From positions 931,957 to 995,956 of the forward strand of contig NZ_HG003686.1 in the NCBI RefSeq assembly GCF_000312365.2: a stretch of 64,000 nt of DNA, read 5' to 3'. Numbering within the stretch: the stretch's first letter is position 1; each line of letters begins with the position of its first letter. This DNA is from Anaerococcus provencensis. GTDB lineage: Bacteria > Bacillota > Clostridia > Tissierellales > Peptoniphilaceae. Position numbers and translations under genes: made by a program. Of this stretch, positions 8,363-17,858 are shown piece by piece. The notes beneath the pieces are model-generated. The model worked only from the letters and a program-made list of their open reading frames with translations, was not told where the DNA came from and searched no databases.

Positions 8363-10247
8363 TTTTCCCTCCTAAATTATAAACATTTATTGATAGACCT
8401 TCTACATAGAGGTCTCCTTCTATCTTCTTACTTGTATTTTTACCCTCTTTGGAAAAAATATTCTCAATACTTATACTTTTACTTTTTATAAAACTTTCTA
8501 TTGATCTTCTAGGGATTATCTCTCCATCTTGACCAACATTTATCACGACAAGATTCTTTGAATTCTTGTAGGCTAAAGAATAAATTATCATCGAATCCTT
8601 TATTCCATCCATAAATTTTAGATTATTGCGGATAAAACTTGCATCTGTCCTTGTAAATGCCTTTAATGACTTCCTAAGTTCAACCAAATCTTTTGTGTAG
8701 TTAAAGATATCTAGATGTTCCTCTTTTTCTTTCCAATTGATAGCATTTACAAAAAGTGGAGAATTATAGGAATTCCTGTCGTTTTTCTTAGTGTGATTAA
8801 ATTCATTGCCCTCATATATAAACACTTTACCAAAGGATAAAAAGATTAAGCCCATAGCAAGTTTTACATAATCATCAATTTGGTCCAGATTTTTAAGAGA
8901 AATCTGCAATTTATCATATAAAATCAAGTTGTCGTGGCAATTAAAATAATTAATCGACTCACTTGCATCATCAGCAAAGCCAGCTCTTACCTCATCATAG
9001 GCAATAGATCCAGCTATAGACTGCTCTATTATAGGCTTTAGATAATAGTCTCCTTGAATGTAACCTGTCCCGTAGGAATCAGTGTCTCCCTTTATAGCAT
9101 CTCTAAAGATGTCGTTAAAAACTCCAAAACCATTAGATCTTTGTGATCCCTTTATAGTATGAAGATTGGCTGGAAGTGTCGTTTCAAGGGCCATCCATGG
9201 CTCTCCATATATTATGATGTTAGGATTTATCTTTCTTAGTTCCTTTACTGCAAGTTTTATAGTATCAAGGTCAATTATGGCCATTAGGTCAAATCTAAAG
9301 CCATCAATTTTATATTCCTTAACCCAATACTTCAAAGAATCTATGATTAATTTTCTTACAAATGGCCTCTCACTAGCAAGTTCATTGCCTACACCTGTGC
9401 CATTAGAAAAATACCCATCTTTGGTCATCCTATGGTAATAATTTTTCCCTAGTGTGTTAAGATTCGAATCATAAGACTTAAAAGTATGGTTGAAGACAAC
9501 ATCCATTACTACAGCTATATTTTTTTTATGAAATTTTCCAATCATCTCTTTTATTTCAAATATCCTATTTGTAGGATCAGTAGGATCTGTAGCATAAGAG
9601 CCTTCCGGGTTAAAATATAGCTCTGGGTCGTAACCCCAGTTGTAGTTGTCATCATCAAAAAATCTATCATTTGATTCGTCAACACTAATAAAATCATATA
9701 TAGGTAAAAGCTGCACATGAGTCACACCCAAGTCAACTAGATTATCAATGCCTGTAGCAAGGCCCTTATAGGTCGTACTCTCCTGGCAAAGCCCAAGGTA
9801 CTTACCTCTGTCCTTGACTCCACTTGTCTCATCAGCTGTATAATTTTTGACATTAAGTTCATATATTATAGCTTCATTTTCTGGTATTTGTGGGACTGGA
9901 GTCTCTAAAAATCCTTGAGGATTTGTTTTTTCCATATCACAAACTACAGAATACATAGAATTTATAGAAGAAGCAAAGGAGTATGGATCGGTCACCATAT
10001 ACTTATCATCTACAAAATAGGAATAAAAATATCCCTCATAGTCACCTGATAGAGTAACTTGGTAGATATCATATTCTCCTTTTTCCATCTTTATAAAATC
10101 TTTTCTTGGATTTCTATAGTCTTTTGATATGGCCAGATATATTTGCTTGACTGACGGAGCAAAGACTTTAAAAGTTGTCTCATCTTTACTATATATAGCT
10201 CCAAGCCTTATATCTTTAATCTGTTCATAGCTAATATTATTTATCAA
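8352..10247 (-). CDS. pulA: Type I pullulanase (glycogen debranching enzyme)
   Basis: This is a 631-residue GH13 enzyme with no signal peptide, so it is cytoplasmic. A CBM48-like N-terminal domain (about 15-90) precedes the catalytic barrel. The pullulanase signature YNWGYDP is at about 202-208. The GH13 regions are intact: DVVFNHT (249-255), GFRFDLMAI with nucleophile D320, IYGEPW with acid/base E349, and NCHDN for the third acidic residue. It would cut alpha-1,6 branches of glycogen or maltodextrins. It overlaps its neighbours on both sides (about 11 nt each), so it is tightly coupled in the glg operon. It serves as a control showing that catalytic residues are kept in this operon where needed. 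Confidence 0.92.
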   Translation of the reverse strand: MINNISYEQIKDIRLGAIYSKDETTFKVFAPSVKQIYLAISKDYRNPRKDFIKMEKGEYDIYQVTLSGDYEGYFYSYFVDDKYMVTDPYSFASSINSMYSVVCDMEKTNPQGFLETPVPQIPENEAIIYELNVKNYTADETSGVKDRGKYLGLCQESTTYKGLATGIDNLVDLGVTHVQLLPIYDFISVDESNDRFFDDDNYNWGYDPELYFNPEGSYATDPTDPTNRIFEIKEMIGKFHKKNIAVVMDVVFNHTFKSYDSNLNTLGKNYYHRMTKDGYFSNGTGVGNELASERPFVRKLIIDSLKYWVKEYKIDGFRFDLMAIIDLDTIKLAVKELRKINPNIIIYGEPWMALETTLPANLHTIKGSQRSNGFGVFNDIFRDAIKGDTDSYGTGYIQGDYYLKPIIEQSIAGSIAYDEVRAGFADDASESINYFNCHDNLILYDKLQISLKNLDQIDDYVKLAMGLIFLSFGKVFIYEGNEFNHTKKNDRNSYNSPLFVNAINWKEKEEHLDIFNYTKDLVELRKSLKAFTRTDASFIRNNLKFMDGIKDSMIIYSLAYKNSKNLVVINVGQDGEIIPRRSIESFIKSKSISIENIFSKEGKNTSKKIEGDLYVEGLSINVYNLGGKNGL

Positions 10248-12483
10248 AACTTCTTTTCCTTTTTAATAAGTTATCTAAGTTAAATTTGCTTGCCCATATG
10301 AAATTTTGCATTTGCTTTTGTATCCATTTTTCCTTGTCTATATAGTCTTTTTGGATATTTTTTCTCAAATTCACAAGATTTTCTAGATCAAGTAATACAT
10401 TAAATGAATCATTGTAAAGCAATATTTCATCATACAAAATTTTAAAATCATAAGGGAAACTTTCCTTAGGCTCATTTAATAGCCTGTCAATAGTATATTT
10501 TACTATTTTGTTTTGATAAATGATATCATTCGCAATGTAATTTCGTTCCTTTCTAATTTTTTCATAAGTTTTGTAATCATCGTCAAGTAGATAAAATTCA
10601 TTGGCAATGTCTAGATTCTCAACGATTCCTGCCTTAGTTGATACGACATTGGACATATTGTATAGGCAGTTTAATATATCAAAATTCTGATTATCCATTA
10701 GTGGATGAGCAAGGTTAGAATATATATCTGCTGCTGGATATAAAAGTCTTAGGTCCTTGACACCAATATTTTCAACAAAAATAATCTTTAATTTCTCTCT
10801 TATAATCTTGTCTGATTCTATAAGTTTTTTGAGGGCAAGGATAAACTTTATTGTTTCCTTTGCCACAAAATACCCTTCATTGGCCTTGCCAGAAAATATA
10901 TAGGTTTTCGGCACAAAATAAGCATTGGTATTATCTCTTAGATAGAAATATTCATAGGCTATTTCTAGGGCATTTAATATCTGCCTCTTGCTTTCGTGGA
11001 TAATAGAAAGCTGCAAATCAAATATTGAGTAAGGGTTTATAGATGAATCTTTCAAATATTCAATCAGCTTTACTTTGTTTTGGTATTTGATTTCATCAAG
11101 GCTATCGATAAAGTCCTTATCTCCTTTTAAGTATATAAGTTTCTTGCTATCGTTGTTATAATCCTTGATCTTATATTTATCTAATAGATTATAAAGCTTA
11201 TTATTTGCAGATTTGCCATAGCTTTGTCTATCGCTTCCCATATTCATATAGGAAGTATTTTTTGAAATAGATTTGTTTTCAAAAAGTACCTTTGATAAGA
11301 ATATATATTCTTTAGATATGGCTATATTTATATTTTTAAAAATTACTTGTCCATTTTCTATTAATGGCAAAAATCTCTCAGTTTTAGCAAGTTCTGCTTG
11401 TATGTCGATGATTGTATTATAAAGCTCTGGGTTTAACTTTCTTATTTCATCAGCTGGGTATTTTTCTAGGGAATCATCAGTTATAGAAAACACTAGATGG
11501 TAGAAAATCTCCCTTGTATAGGCAATTGCCTTTTTCATGGTGAATTTATGATCTCTAGTAAGAATTCTAATAAATTCAACTAAGGCCAGGGTCGGGTGAA
11601 TGTCGTTTATGATAACATTGGTTTGCTTGTTGATATTATTAATATCTTTATAATACAGCAAATACTTTCTGACAAAGTCCCTCATAGCTGATGCAGCAAA
11701 GAAATATTCTTGCTTGAGCCTTAAAATTTTGCCCTCATAGGATGAATCGTCTACATAAAGAAACTGAGTGATCGAAAGGTTATTAATATAATCTTCGTAG
11801 GCGTTTATGATATCTCCATTAGAAAATTCACTTACATCTATTACAGATGTAGGCTCAGATTTGAAAAGTCTAAGAGTATTTACAAATTTTGCATCAGATG
11901 AGACTATAGGCATATCATAGGTCACCGTTTTGTGGTTTTTGCCATAGATTTCTATTAGATTGGTAAAAGATTTCTGGTGCTCCCAATTTGACCCATGCTC
12001 TAGCCAAGAATCCGACCTAACTTCTTGCTTGCCGTTTACTATAACTTGCTTAAAGTCACCAGATTCATAGCGAAGAGCATAAGCAGTAGCCTTAATTTTT
12101 TGATCTGTTAGGGCATTTATAAGATATGACGAACCCATGCCCATATCACCAATTCCAAGGGCTGGGTCGAGGTCATAGGACATGATAGAATCATAATCAA
12201 AGCCTATTTCACCAATGGCTGCTCTAATATCATCTTCAATATCAAGTTTATAAATAATATTTGCTAGAAAAGATCCTGGCAAATATTCAAAACTTAATAT
12301 ATAGACTTCGTAGCCTTCTTTTATTTTTTTGGAAGAAACCCAAGTCTTGCCCACGCTTTCCATAATATAGCGGCACAAGCAATCGTAGATTTCTCTTTCT
12401 CTTGCTGTATTTAGGTCTTTAGCATAAAAAGAATACAAATAATTTTGTATTCTTTCTATGATAGTATTCTTATTAATTTCCAT
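10237..12483 (-). CDS. Glycogen phosphorylase homologue lacking the PLP lysine (probable pseudoenzyme)
   Basis: This 748-residue protein spans the glycogen/maltodextrin phosphorylase fold. Recognisable segments are ILSFEYLPG, ALRYESGDFKQ, WLEHGSNWE, INDIHPTLALVE, the KRQILNALE helix (about 499-507), IFSGKANEGYFVAK and IIFVENIGV...YPAADI. Key catalytic positions are changed. The family's GTGNMK, whose lysine holds pyridoxal phosphate, aligns with a stretch ending in LNC where N605 replaces Lys. The phosphate-site KR of VKRLHEYKRQ is S493-I494, although K499 is kept. The TNGVTPRRW motif is not recognisable, and NGGLGRLA has become IGDMGMGS. The frame is open and full length, so the gene is maintained. 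It sits between glgA and pulA in the glycogen operon. I infer a non-catalytic regulatory or glucan-binding role. The family assignment is firm, the function is not. Confidence 0.82.
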   Translation of the reverse strand: MEINKNTIIERIQNYLYSFYAKDLNTAREREIYDCLCRYIMESVGKTWVSSKKIKEGYEVYILSFEYLPGSFLANIIYKLDIEDDIRAAIGEIGFDYDSIMSYDLDPALGIGDMGMGSSYLINALTDQKIKATAYALRYESGDFKQVIVNGKQEVRSDSWLEHGSNWEHQKSFTNLIEIYGKNHKTVTYDMPIVSSDAKFVNTLRLFKSEPTSVIDVSEFSNGDIINAYEDYINNLSITQFLYVDDSSYEGKILRLKQEYFFAASAMRDFVRKYLLYYKDINNINKQTNVIINDIHPTLALVEFIRILTRDHKFTMKKAIAYTREIFYHLVFSITDDSLEKYPADEIRKLNPELYNTIIDIQAELAKTERFLPLIENGQVIFKNINIAISKEYIFLSKVLFENKSISKNTSYMNMGSDRQSYGKSANNKLYNLLDKYKIKDYNNDSKKLIYLKGDKDFIDSLDEIKYQNKVKLIEYLKDSSINPYSIFDLQLSIIHESKRQILNALEIAYEYFYLRDNTNAYFVPKTYIFSGKANEGYFVAKETIKFILALKKLIESDKIIREKLKIIFVENIGVKDLRLLYPAADIYSNLAHPLMDNQNFDILNCLYNMSNVVSTKAGIVENLDIANEFYLLDDDYKTYEKIRKERNYIANDIIYQNKIVKYTIDRLLNEPKESFPYDFKILYDEILLYNDSFNVLLDLENLVNLRKNIQKDYIDKEKWIQKQMQNFIWASKFNLDNLLKRKRSFDK

Positions 12484-12484
12484 A

Positions 12485-13915
12485 CTAGGCTCTTATTTCT
12501 TCGTATAAATCCTTATATTTATTGGCTGACATTTGCCAGTCTATATCGCTTTTCATTGCATTATTAACAAGTCTATTATGTGCTTCTTTATTATTTTTAT
12601 AAATATTTATAGCGTTTTTGATTGTAAATAATAACTCATGGGCATTGATATTTGAGAAAGAATATCCTGTACCCTCACCTGTGTATTCATTGTAAGGAAT
12701 AACCGTATCCTTAAGGCCACCTGCCTCACGAACTATAGGCAAAGCTCCATAGCGCATAGCTATAAGCTGGCTTATGCCACATGGTTCTGAGATTGAAGGC
12801 ATGAGGTAGAAATCACTTGATGCATAGATTTGGTGAGCCTCTTGACCTCCAAAATAAATTCTTGCTGCAAGTTTTTCTGGATATTTCCAAGCAAAGTATT
12901 TTAACATTTCTTCGTAGGTATAATCTCCAGTACCTAGGGCTACAATTTGGATATCTTCTTCAAGTAGTTCATCTAATATGTACCTTACAAGGTCCATACC
13001 CTTCATTTCGTTTAGTCTTGTAACCATACCAATCATTGGAACGTCTTCTCTTTCTGGTAGGCCATATAATTTTTGCAAGGCTAATTTATTATTAACTTTT
13101 TTGTCAATACTATCTATGTCAAAATTTTGTTCTATTAGTTTATCTGTTGCAGGATTCCATTCCTTATAATCTATACCGTTTACAATCCCTGAAAGCTTAT
13201 AGTCATATTCTCTGATAACTCCATCAAGGCCCTCGCCATAGAATGGGTAGTGGATTTCACGAGCATAATTTTCAGAAACTGTATTTACTGCTGTAGCATG
13301 GATTATACCAGCTTTCATAAAATTAATTGCATCGTAATATTTAAGGTCATTTTCGTTGAAATATCCACCATCAAGACCTGCAAGTCTCATTATATCAGGA
13401 TTAAATACACCTTGGTATTTCAAATTATGGATGGTAAATAAGGTTCTTATATCATCATAATAACTATCACCATGCCTAAAATCATTTACAAAGACATTAA
13501 CCATAGCTGTATGCCAATCATTGGAGTGGATGATGTCTGGTTTAAAATCAATTTCTTTTGGAAGTAGGGTACAAGCTTTAGAGAAATAGATAAATCTCTC
13601 AGCATCATCTCCAAATCCATAAGGGTATCCCCTATCAAAGTATTCTTGATTGTCTATAAAATAGTAGGTAACCCCATCATAATCAAGTCTATAGACTCCT
13701 GCGTATTGGTGCTTCCAATCTAGATCTACATAAAATTCTGTGACTTTTTCCATTTTTGAAAGATATTTTTCATCAATAGAACCATACATAGGGATTACAA
13801 CTCTGACATCTACACCAAGACTCTTAAGTTCTTTTGGTAGAGATCCAGCAACGTCGGCTAGACCCCCTGTTTTTATAAATGGTACTGCTTCACTAGCTAG
13901 AAAAAGTACATTCAT
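12485..13915 (-). CDS. glgA: Glycogen synthase (ADP-glucose)
   Basis: This 476-residue GT5 glycosyltransferase transfers glucose from ADP-glucose to the non-reducing end of glycogen. It has the N-terminal ADP-glucose site KTGGLADVAGSLP, HNLKYQGVF, VNTVSENYA, GIDYKEWNPATD, MVTRLNEMKG and the C-terminal PSISEPCGISQL. All catalytic motifs look intact. An in-frame ATG at 13927 would give four extra residues, but it overlaps the likely ribosome site (GGAG), so ATG 13915 is preferred. It follows the glgD stop with a 2-nt gap and precedes the glgP-like gene with a 1-nt gap, which indicates co-transcription. Confidence 0.95.
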   Translation of the reverse strand: MNVLFLASEAVPFIKTGGLADVAGSLPKELKSLGVDVRVVIPMYGSIDEKYLSKMEKVTEFYVDLDWKHQYAGVYRLDYDGVTYYFIDNQEYFDRGYPYGFGDDAERFIYFSKACTLLPKEIDFKPDIIHSNDWHTAMVNVFVNDFRHGDSYYDDIRTLFTIHNLKYQGVFNPDIMRLAGLDGGYFNENDLKYYDAINFMKAGIIHATAVNTVSENYAREIHYPFYGEGLDGVIREYDYKLSGIVNGIDYKEWNPATDKLIEQNFDIDSIDKKVNNKLALQKLYGLPEREDVPMIGMVTRLNEMKGMDLVRYILDELLEEDIQIVALGTGDYTYEEMLKYFAWKYPEKLAARIYFGGQEAHQIYASSDFYLMPSISEPCGISQLIAMRYGALPIVREAGGLKDTVIPYNEYTGEGTGYSFSNINAHELLFTIKNAINIYKNNKEAHNRLVNNAMKSDIDWQMSANKYKDLYEEIRA

Positions 13916-13917
13916 TA

Positions 13918-15039
13918 TTAGCTCCATTCTTCCAGTACTTCATTTTTTGATGAAACAAATGGGTGGACTCTGTTACCAAATAGTTTCACATTATTGCCTA
14001 TTTTTGTTCCCTTGTCTGTTATCACAAAGTTAAGTATGGCATCATTACCAATTACTGAATCTTGGAAAATAACTGAATTTTTGATAACTGCGCCTTTCTT
14101 GATCGTAACTCCCCTAAATATTATTGAGTTTTCAACCTCACCTTCTATAATTGCACCATTTGCAACAAGGGAGTTTTTAACCCTGCTATCTTTTGTGTAT
14201 GATGTTGATGGTTCGTCCTTTGATTTGGTGTAAACTAGGCCATCTTGGTAGAATAATGAATCGTATAATTCTTCATCTAACAGCTTCATATTGGCTTCAA
14301 AGAAAGAATAGGTATCCATTATAATTTCAAGGTGTTTCTCAGTTCTGTAGAAATCAATGTTTAAATCATCTGGTAAAGAAAATATTGCTGTAAGTAGTGA
14401 AGAAATAGTATTCCTCTCAACCGCATATCTCAATACTTTGATAAATACATCCCTTTTCATAAGTATAGAACCAGCGAAAAGGTCAAATTCGTCAGAAAGG
14501 CCGAGGTTGGTTCCTAGACTTACTGGCTTGTTATCCCCGTCAGAATTAATAATCTTCCTATTTAGATAAAAACCATCGTCATCGCGCATTCTTTGTGTAA
14601 ATATCAATACATCGGAATCATTTGACTTGATAGCTTCTTTTGCATCACTTATATCAACCTTTGAGATGTACATTGGATTGGTTATAAAAACATACTCGGC
14701 ATTAGAATCTTCTATAGCTATGATGGTATCGTAATATGTCTCAACTTCGCTAGGGTTTGCAATATCGTAATTTGGAGGAATTATTGTAAGACCACCACGT
14801 CTACGGCTTAGTTCCCAACTTCTACCATTTCCAATGTGATCTAAGGTTGATCTCATCTTCCTACCTGCAAATAGTATCACATTGGTAATATCATAATTTG
14901 TCAGATTTGACAAAGTGAAGTCAATAATCCTGTACCTACCACCAAATGGTAGCATATAATCTGGCCTAACCTTGCACAATTCATCATAATTTCCAGGATT
15001 AAACTCTGAACTATACACTAAAGCTAAAACGCTATCCAT
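13918..15039 (-). CDS. glgD: ADP-glucose pyrophosphorylase regulatory-type subunit GlgD
   Basis: This 373-residue paralogue of GlgC has a nucleotidyltransferase-like N-terminal domain (FGGRYRIIDFTLSN, about 32-45) and a C-terminal left-handed beta-helix (VKNSLVANGAIIEG and repeats). The nucleotide-binding loop of GlgC (GGxGxRL) is replaced by SSEFNPGNYDEL. This is typical of GlgD, a subunit known in Firmicutes to modulate GlgC and lack full activity. It follows glgC with a 1-nt gap. It would form a heterotetramer with GlgC and tune ADP-glucose supply for glycogen. Confidence 0.93.
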   Translation of the reverse strand: MDSVLALVYSSEFNPGNYDELCKVRPDYMLPFGGRYRIIDFTLSNLTNYDITNVILFAGRKMRSTLDHIGNGRSWELSRRRGGLTIIPPNYDIANPSEVETYYDTIIAIEDSNAEYVFITNPMYISKVDISDAKEAIKSNDSDVLIFTQRMRDDDGFYLNRKIINSDGDNKPVSLGTNLGLSDEFDLFAGSILMKRDVFIKVLRYAVERNTISSLLTAIFSLPDDLNIDFYRTEKHLEIIMDTYSFFEANMKLLDEELYDSLFYQDGLVYTKSKDEPSTSYTKDSRVKNSLVANGAIIEGEVENSIIFRGVTIKKGAVIKNSVIFQDSVIGNDAILNFVITDKGTKIGNNVKLFGNRVHPFVSSKNEVLEEWS

Positions 15040-15040
15040 C

Positions 15041-16174
15041 TTATTCCTCCTCGATTCCTTCTGAACTTACAAGATAAACCTTATCTTCGCCTTCTTTGCC
15101 AATATTTTCTGTAATCTCAATATCTTCAGCAACAACACAGTTGTAAATCTTAACTCCTGCCTTAACCTTAGATCCATTTAATAAGACACTGTCACAAACT
15201 TCAGCACCTTCTTCAACTTTGACATTTGAGAATAAAACTGAATTCTTAACCTTGCCATTAATCACACAGGCTTCATTAACAAGGGCATCTTCAAGTATAC
15301 CTTCTTTACCAATCCTGTGTGGTGGCAAGTTTAGACTAGTAGTATATATTTTCCAATCTTCGTCATAAATTCTTAGCTCATTATTAGGATCGATAAGGTC
15401 AAGGTTAGCTTGCCAGAAACTTCTTACGGTTCCAACATCTTTCCAATATCCATCAAATTTGTAAACGTATAGAGGCTTTCCATCTTCTAGCATCTTTGGA
15501 ATAATATCCTTACCAAAGTCATTTGAAGAATCAGGATTTTCATTATCTTCTATGAGTGCCTTACGTAGAACTTTCCAATTAAATACATAAATTCCCATAG
15601 AAGCAAGGTTTGATTTTGGATTAGCTGGTTTTTCTTCAAACTCAGTAATCTTACCATCTTCATCAGTATTCATAATACCAAATCTGCTAGCCTCATCCCA
15701 ATCAACTTCCATAACAGCAATAGTCGCATCTGCTCCCTTTTCCTTATGTATATCAAGGAGTTCTCTATAATCCATCTTGTAAATATGGTCACCTGAAAGA
15801 ATCAAAACATATTCTGGATTGATGCTATCAAGATAATTAATATTTTCATAAATAGCTGAAGCAGTACCTTCAAACCATTTACCTCCTTCTTCAGTATAAT
15901 AAGGAGATAAAATTCTAAGTCCTCCATTATTTCTATCATAATCCCAAGCAGAACCTATACCAAGGTGACGGTTTAAAAGTTGTGGCTTATATTGAGTCAA
16001 AACACCAATATCTCTAATCTCAGAATTGGTAGAATTACTTAAAGCAAAATCAATAATTCTGTATTTTCCACCAAAAGGAACTACAGGTTTTGCCATATCC
16101 TTAGTCAAGGCCTTAAGACGTGAACCTTGGCCACCAGCCAATAACATAGCTGCTGTCTTATTTGAGTTTCTCAT
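15041..16174 (-). CDS. glgC: Glucose-1-phosphate adenylyltransferase (ADP-glucose pyrophosphorylase)
   Basis: This 377-residue enzyme makes ADP-glucose from ATP and glucose-1-phosphate, the committed step of bacterial glycogen synthesis. Visible motifs are [51 protein letters not shown] and YWKDVGT, followed by a left-handed beta-helix. ATG 16174 is chosen because GGAGG lies 5 nt upstream; an earlier in-frame ATG at 16186 overlaps that site. It is the first gene of the six-gene glg operon. A TATAAT lies at 16196-16201, but no good -35 is evident. Confidence 0.95.
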   Translation of the reverse strand: MRNSNKTAAMLLAGGQGSRLKALTKDMAKPVVPFGGKYRIIDFALSNSTNSEIRDIGVLTQYKPQLLNRHLGIGSAWDYDRNNGGLRILSPYYTEEGGKWFEGTASAIYENINYLDSINPEYVLILSGDHIYKMDYRELLDIHKEKGADATIAVMEVDWDEASRFGIMNTDEDGKITEFEEKPANPKSNLASMGIYVFNWKVLRKALIEDNENPDSSNDFGKDIIPKMLEDGKPLYVYKFDGYWKDVGTVRSFWQANLDLIDPNNELRIYDEDWKIYTTSLNLPPHRIGKEGILEDALVNEACVINGKVKNSVLFSNVKVEEGAEVCDSVLLNGSKVKAGVKIYNCVVAEDIEITENIGKEGEDKVYLVSSEGIEEE

Positions 16175-16195
16175 TGTGCCCTCCATTAAAGCATA

Positions 16196-16233
16196 ATTAT
16201 ATTCTTATTATATTAATACCCAGTAAACCTGGG
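16196..16233 (-). promoter_or_regulatory. Candidate glgC promoter region with inverted repeat
   Basis: On the minus strand, TATAAT (16196-16201) precedes glgC. The -35 region has no good match. Instead it holds an inverted repeat, CCCAG-5-CTGGG (16219-16233), with no T-run after it, so it is not a terminator. It could be an operator for an activator or repressor of the glycogen operon (inference). Confidence 0.4.
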
Positions 16234-16286
16234 CCTAATTCAGAAAAACCTTTTCTTACTATATATTTTACAAAACTTCTCATCTT

Positions 16287-16315
16287 TTGACAATAAGGAT
16301 TTTTGCTAGTATAAT
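16287..16315 (+). promoter_or_regulatory. ssrA promoter (full consensus)
   Basis: TTGACA (16287-16292) and TATAAT (16310-16315) match consensus exactly, with a 17-nt spacer. Transcription should start about 16321-16323, a few bases before the mature tmRNA 5' end. Confidence 0.92.
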
Positions 16316-16326
16316 TTATGCTACTT

Positions 16327-16681
16327 GGGGATGCCATGGTTTCGACGTGGTCGAATAATCATTGGTAGCAGGTCGTTTGCTGATCGTAAATCAGTGTTTA
16401 AATATAAACGCAAACAACAATAGCGAAGCAAACTTCGCACTAGCTGCCTAAGAAACTGGTAGCAATGAATTGTAGGTTGGTCGCGAACTTACAATTTGTT
16501 TCATAATCTAAGCGACAACTCTTCTAGCAAAGCTTTGAGCTAGTAGCAGTATGATGAAGCTAGCATATAACTTATTTGTAAGTTTATAAAGTTATCTGCG
16601 AAAAAACTAAACTTACTAAACCTGTAGAAGCCTCTGAGGACACTTCCACGGACATGGGTTCGACTCCCATCATCTCCACCA
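16327..16681 (+). ncRNA. ssrA: Transfer-messenger RNA (tmRNA)
   Basis: This is a 355-nt tmRNA that rescues stalled ribosomes. The 5' GGGGATG pairs with CATCTCC before the encoded ACCA end, making the tRNA-like acceptor stem. The T arm GGTTCGACTCC is near the 3' end. The messenger part resumes at GCA (16410), preceded by TAAAC, and encodes the degradation tag ANNNSEANFALAA with a TAA stop at 16449-16451. The ALAA ending is what ClpXP recognises. A consensus promoter lies upstream and a terminator downstream. Confidence 0.97.
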
Positions 16682-16685
16682 AACA

Positions 16686-16721
16686 CCTTGAAAGCATTGA
16701 TATTTCAAGGTTTTATTTTTT
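16686..16721 (+). terminator. tmRNA terminator
   Basis: A perfect 8-bp stem, CCTTGAAA/TTTCAAGG with a 9-nt loop, is followed by a T-rich run starting 5 nt after the tmRNA 3' end. Confidence 0.92.
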
Positions 16722-17209
16722 ATATTACTATTTGGGTACTACTTTTAATCTTTTTATTTTTCTAAATTAATACAGCTATTTATAAATTTTTAAATTTTAA
16801 TAATTTTATTCCTTACTTATTCGTTTTACTTACAATCACTCTATATTAGGAAAATATTTATTATTACCAATAGTTATTCTTAGAAATATAATTTAATAAA
16901 ACTTTTTCTGATATATGATTACTATAAAAATAGTGTTATAATAGAGTTAAATATTAATCAAATTATTAGTACAAAGTAGAATACAAAAGGATAAGAATAA
17001 TTCATAAAACAGAAATGGCTTTAAGACCTAACTTTACATAAGTTTCAAAAAATACGACAACAAAATTACTCGAGAAATGAGAATCATAATATCATCAAAG
17101 TCTTAAGACATTTAATATAAAAAACCAAACCATTTATGCTATAAAATTTATTGAATAAAATATAACAGCCACAAGGCTCTTATATAAAAACTGCATTAGG
17201 AGGATAAAA
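16722..17209. other. AT-rich intergenic region between tmRNA and the Ltp-type lipoprotein gene
   Basis: These 488 bases hold no convincing gene on either strand. The only signals are weak. A possible promoter for the lipoprotein gene is TTTATG (17133-17138) and TAAAAT (17156-17161) with a 17-nt spacer. A small AGCC-4-GGCT hairpin lies at 17167-17178, before the AGGAGG site. I see no copy of the tmRNA 3' end here, so no attR/attL duplication is evident. Confidence 0.5.
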
Positions 17210-17734
17210 ATGCAAATTAAAAAACTTACACCATTAATCCTAGCCCTAGCACTAACAGCTTGTGGAGGAGAAACAACCAGCAAAACAGAAGAACCAAAAG
17301 AAGAAACCAAAATCGAAGAGCAAGAACAAGCACCTGAAGAAACCAAAAAAGAAGCTGAATCAGAAGAAACAGAAGAAAGTTCAAAAGAAGAAGCCCCAGC
17401 TGAAACAGAAACCTCAGAAGAAAATAATGTGCCACGAGAATATAAAAACGCACTAAGAGCTGCAGAAGATTACATTGCTTTCGCACCTTTTTCTAAACAA
17501 GGATTATATGATCAACTAACATCTGAATATGGAAATAAATATCCAGCAGAGGCTGCACAATATGCAATTGACAACCTAGATGTTGATTACAAAGAGCAAG
17601 CTTTAAAAGCTGCACAAAATTACCTAGAAATGACAGCGTTTTCTGATGCAGAGCTAAAAGACCAATTAATGTCCGAATACGGCGACAAATATACCGAAGA
17701 GGAAGCACAATACGCAATCGATAATTTAGAATGA
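17210..17734 (+). CDS. Ltp-family surface lipoprotein with two repeats
   Basis: This is a 174-residue lipoprotein. The signal peptide ends in the lipobox LTAC with the lipidated C18. A low-complexity, highly acidic Glu/Lys/Thr linker follows (about 22-75). Two tandem repeats of about 45 residues (80-124 and 130-174) follow, each with the pattern AA..YI/LE...FS...L.DQL.SEYG.KY...AQYAIDNL. This matches the helix-turn-helix repeat of Ltp proteins (host cell surface-exposed lipoprotein family). The best-studied one, from Streptococcus thermophilus phage TP-J34, blocks phage DNA injection. A strong AGGAGG precedes the start. It sits next to tmRNA, a common integration site. The phage-exclusion role here is inference; many chromosomal members are uncharacterised. 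Confidence 0.85.
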   Translation: MQIKKLTPLILALALTACGGETTSKTEEPKEETKIEEQEQAPEETKKEAESEETEESSKEEAPAETETSEENNVPREYKNALRAAEDYIAFAPFSKQGLYDQLTSEYGNKYPAEAAQYAIDNLDVDYKEQALKAAQNYLEMTAFSDAELKDQLMSEYGDKYTEEEAQYAIDNLE

Positions 17735-17833
17735 TAAAAAGATACTACATTAACTTACCGTGTTAGAAATAAGTACCAAACGTATTTAATGACTAAATTA
17801 GAAATTTAAACGTGATAACTAGCCATAAAAAAA

Positions 17834-17858
17834 GCAGGGTGCTCGCCCTGCCTTTTTT
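17834..17858. terminator. Bidirectional terminator between the lipoprotein gene and the sucrose hydrolase gene
   Basis: The stem GCAGGG/CCCTGC with a 6-nt loop is flanked by a T-run on the plus strand and by a T-run read on the minus strand (A-run before the stem). It can serve both convergent transcripts. Confidence 0.85.

Noticed and set aside
8352..10247. Pullulanase as a third degenerate glycogen enzyme
   Set aside because: Nucleophile D320, acid/base E349 and the NCHDN region are intact, so it looks active.
17226..17486. Leu/Phe-rich minus-strand frame opposite the Ltp lipoprotein gene
   Set aside because: The hydrophobic look is an artefact of reading the Glu/Lys-rich linker in reverse.
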